This document shows positions 63,846 through 64,000 of a stretch of 64,000 nucleotides of DNA, in pieces. The stretch's first letter is position 1. The number at the start of each line of letters is the position of its first letter. Below the pieces are notes generated by a model. It did no database searches. It had not been told where the DNA came from and worked only from the letters and a program-made list of their open reading frames with translations. The translations under genes were made by a program, and so were the position numbers. The DNA comes from Jatrophihabitans sp. (GTDB lineage Bacteria; Actinomycetota; Actinomycetes; Mycobacteriales; Jatrophihabitantaceae), in the NCBI GenBank assembly GCA_036389035.1, contig DASVQQ010000026.1:19665-83664 (forward strand), in the 5' to 3' direction.

Positions 63846-64000
63846 TCATGCCCTATCAGCGGTGAACCGCGAGCACGGCCCGCCGCGCAGCCGTCCGGCG
63901 GGCAACCTGCGCCCGCAGATCACCAGCGCCAGGTCCTGCGCCGCGCCGAACACCGGCGTCCCGGTGCCGAAGGTCCAGTCAATCTCCTCGGCGCGCAGCT
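63846..64000 (-). CDS. C-terminal end of a maleylpyruvate isomerase/TIGR03083-type protein (truncated by window edge)
   Basis: Fifty codons are visible to the right edge, then a TGA at 63846-63848. The sequence IDWTFGTGTPVFGAAQDLAL and VICGRRLPAGRLRGGP is the typical C-terminal end of the mycothiol-dependent maleylpyruvate isomerase-like family (DinB fold), where an Arg-Leu-Pro-x-Gly-Arg-Leu motif closes the protein. Only the tail is seen. It fits a mycothiol-using organism. Confidence 0.7.
   Translation of the reverse strand, partial: LRAEEIDWTFGTGTPVFGAAQDLALVICGRRLPAGRLRGGPCSRFTADRA

Overview
This is a high-GC chromosomal window from an actinobacterium. The order dnaG - dgt - ppdK - dusB/glyS - uppS - recO - era - corC - ybeY - phoH - HIT - rsmE - dnaJ - hrcA - hemW - lepA - rpsT - holA resembles the mycobacterial dnaG-to-holA segment, but several genes are interspersed that I do not associate with mycobacteria. 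A mycothiol-type (PIG-L) deacetylase, a decaprenyl-type UppS and a HrcA/CIRCE heat-shock switch also fit Actinomycetia. I cannot name the genus; a Frankia/Jatrophihabitans/Nakamurella-like lineage is a guess. No rRNA, CRISPR array or insertion sequence was seen. One tRNA (Asn) is present.

Layout. 1-2.7 kb: end of a coiled-coil protein, a thioesterase, a small protein, a methyltransferase and a phage-like small protein. 2.8-7.2 kb: an accessory block of lower GC with a 1199-residue helicase-nuclease behind a VapBC toxin-antitoxin pair. 7.3-16.4 kb: alpha/beta hydrolase, tRNA-Asn, small membrane proteins, then dnaG, dgt, a YbjN protein and ppdK. 16.4-23.9 kb: an orphan SagB-type nitroreductase, dusB, glyS, a PAP2 membrane phosphatase, an ABM-domain protein coupled to uppS, and recO. 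24-28.4 kb: a LuxR-type regulator, a self-contained TetR/membrane-protein operon with three palindromic operators, and an MFS transporter. 28.4-38.8 kb: the era-to-hemW housekeeping run, interrupted by an HTH-nucleotidyltransferase gene with a large palindrome over its start. 38.9-49 kb: metabolic genes (enoyl-CoA hydratase, asparagine synthetase, MDR oxidoreductase, acyl-CoA dehydrogenase, luciferase-like oxidoreductase, methyltransferase, PIG-L deacetylase, PLP decarboxylase) with two small genes. 49-51 kb: lepA. 51-61.5 kb: a second accessory block with a lipoprotein, a decayed fragment of lepA, and an 8.6-kb secreted RHS polymorphic toxin followed by its likely immunity gene. 61.5-64 kb: small proteins, rpsT, holA, and the end of a TIGR03083-type protein.

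The housekeeping genes serve replication (DnaG, HolA, Dgt), repair (RecO), translation and ribosome maturation (GlyS, DusB, Era, YbeY, RsmE, LepA, S20) and protein folding (DnaJ under HrcA). The accessory parts look like conflict systems: helicase-nuclease plus VapBC, an HTH-nucleotidyltransferase lacking an intact partner, and an RHS toxin with immunity protein. The best candidates for undescribed biology are the 1199-residue helicase-nuclease with its unrecognised N-terminal half, the TetR operon with its three operators and duplicated membrane protein, and the RHS toxin locus sitting next to a lepA scar.
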